DNA from: JALYXS01 sp051003795
GTDB lineage: Bacteria; Acidobacteriota; Terriglobia; Bryobacterales; Bryobacteraceae
Assembly: GCA_051003795.1 (NCBI GenBank)
Contig: JBPCKZ010000079.1
Span: 1 to 6,632 of the forward strand
Direction: 5' to 3'
DNA length: 6,632 nucleotides
Both the position numbers and the translations under genes were made by a program. This document shows, piece after piece, positions 5,802-6,632 of the stretch (positions are counted from its first letter, which is position 1; every line of letters starts with the position of its first letter). Under the pieces are notes generated by a model. The model worked only from the letters and a program-made list of their open reading frames with translations. It did not search any database and was not told the origin of the DNA.

Positions 5802-6423
5802 CCTGAGTTTTCAAGTCGAGGGCGCCGAAGCGGTTCCGCATGCGGCCGCGCCGCTGCTGGTTCTCAAGCTGCGAGTCGCCAACGCGAATCCCGAAGAGTC
5901 GCTGCACAGCGTCGCGGTGCAGTGCCAAATCCAGATCCAGGCGGCGCGGCGGCGCTACAACGCGGAAGAACAGCAACGGCTCACGGACCTGTTCGGCTCG
6001 GCCGACAGATGGAGCCTGACCTTGCGCACCATGCTCTGGACGCACTCGAACATTGTTGTTCCCGCGTTTCAGGGATCCATCCTGGTCGATCTTCCCGTCC
6101 CCTGCACCTTCGATTTCAATGTCGCGGCCACGAAATACTTTTCGGCGCTCGACGACGGCGAAATCCCGATTCTTCTTCAATTCAGCGGTACGGCATTCTT
6201 CGCCGGCGAGAACGGCGCGTTGCAGGTTAGCCCCATCCCCTGGAATCGCGAAGCCGCTTACCGATTGCCCGTTGCGGTCTGGAAGGAGATGATGGACTTC
6301 CATTATCCGAATACCGCCTGGTTGAGTTTGCGCCGCGACGTGTTCGAGCGCCTTCTGGCGTACAAATCGCGCCATGGAATTCCGACTTGGGAACAGACCA
6401 TCGAGAGCATGCTGCCGTCATGA
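5794..6423 (+). CDS. DUF6084-type hydrogenase-associated protein
   Basis: This 209-residue protein has unknown function. It resembles the DUF6084 family that I recall immediately downstream of DUF5947 genes in group 1h hydrogenase loci (from memory). Visible signature segments are VQCQIQIQAARRRYN (42-56), QQRLTDLFG followed by RW, LWTHSN with VVPAFQG, LVDLPVPCTFDFNV, KYFSALDDGEIPILLQFSGT, and near the C-terminus RLPVAVWKEMMD then PTWEQTIESML. Alternating hydrophobic residues suggest a beta-rich N-terminal half. C44 and the Cys in PVPC are the only cysteines. No signal peptide or membrane helix is seen. The gene overlaps the preceding one by 8 bp, with GAAAGAG (5780-5786) as a possible ribosome site, and the following one by ATGA, so production of all these proteins is probably coupled. 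Complete conservation of gene order with the hydrogenase would suggest an assembly or partner role, which is inference. Confidence 0.78.
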   Translation: MPDLSFQVEGAEAVPHAAAPLLVLKLRVANANPEESLHSVAVQCQIQIQAARRRYNAEEQQRLTDLFGSADRWSLTLRTMLWTHSNIVVPAFQGSILVDLPVPCTFDFNVAATKYFSALDDGEIPILLQFSGTAFFAGENGALQVSPIPWNREAAYRLPVAVWKEMMDFHYPNTAWLSLRRDVFERLLAYKSRHGIPTWEQTIESMLPS

Positions 6424-6632
6424 ACTCCGAAATTGTCGAGAAGATCGCGAGCGCGGTGCTGTACGAGGGGTACATCCTTTATCCCTATCGTGCGTCGTCG
6501 GTGAAAAACCAGCAGCGCTGGAATTTTGGAACTCTTGCGCCGGGCGAGTTCATGCAAACCGAATGCCTCGTAACGGGCGCCCCGGAATGCGTGCTCGACG
6601 TGAAGGTTCGATTTCTGCAGATGACCGCTCGG
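6420..6632 (+). CDS. Uncharacterised hydrogenase-operon protein, 3' end outside window (partial)
   Basis: An open frame starts at ATG 6420, in a 4-bp ATGA overlap with the preceding gene, and stays open for 71 codons to the window end. The visible part reads IVEKIASAVLYEGYILYPYR, then KNQQRWNFGTLAPGEF, then TECLVTGAPECVLDVKVRF. The LYEGYILYPYR segment and the RWNFG segment look like a conserved family start that I associate with group 1h hydrogenase loci, but I cannot name the family. There is no signal peptide. Two cysteines (in TECL and PECV) lie about ten residues apart. The overlap and the composition, like that of its neighbours, make a real gene very likely; its function and full length are unknown. 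Confidence 0.75.
   Translation, partial: MNSEIVEKIASAVLYEGYILYPYRASSVKNQQRWNFGTLAPGEFMQTECLVTGAPECVLDVKVRFLQMTAR

Noticed and set aside
5515..6375. Long open frame on the - strand (286 codons)
   Set aside because: It covers two overlapping + strand genes in opposite sense, and the composition is that of a shadow frame.

Overview
The window holds part of a [NiFe]-hydrogenase locus, with every gene on the + strand. The hydrogenase itself (1833-4716) looks like the 'actinobacterial-type' group 1h enzyme, the high-affinity class linked to scavenging of atmospheric H2. The evidence is a small subunit with no Tat signal, a Cys-x2-Asp motif where the first proximal-cluster CxxC is expected, a fourth Cys for the medial cluster, and a characteristic set of downstream companion genes.

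The DNA looks moderately GC-rich and densely packed. Group 1h loci occur in Actinobacteria, Acidobacteria, Chloroflexi, Verrucomicrobia and a few Proteobacteria. The short GC-rich palindromic repeat at 1-97 resembles interspersed repeats I associate with Acidobacteria (Solibacter/Bryobacter-like), so an acidobacterial soil organism is my best guess. This is inference and was not tested by a search.

Layout: 1-97 is a repeat-rich intergenic stretch. 98-694 encodes a GmhA-like SIS-domain protein and 700-1752 encodes HypE, which helps make the CN ligands of the active-site iron; the two are 5 bp apart. The gap 1753-1832 carries a 10-bp perfect inverted repeat wrapped around a TTGACA element, probably the operator and promoter of the structural operon. 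Then come the small subunit (1833-2897) and large subunit (2917-4716). Four tightly coupled accessory genes follow: a cysteine-free NifU-C-like protein starting at TTG (4713-5201), a DUF5947-type protein with a Cys-rich N-terminus (5202-5801), a DUF6084-type protein (5794-6423), and a further unnamed protein cut off by the window end (6420-6632). The junctions are TTGA, TAG/ATG, an 8-bp overlap and ATGA.

The inferred logic is that HypE and other Hyp proteins outside the window build the NiFe(CN)2CO centre. The large subunit is then trimmed after its C-terminal CxxC-x2-H by a protease not seen here. The small subunit passes electrons through three Fe-S clusters to an unknown acceptor. The four downstream genes form the least understood part and are the best candidates for undescribed biology, perhaps Fe-S cluster delivery, assembly or electron transfer. 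No hypA, B, C, D or F gene, endopeptidase, cytochrome b subunit, RNA gene, CRISPR array or insertion sequence was recognised in the window.
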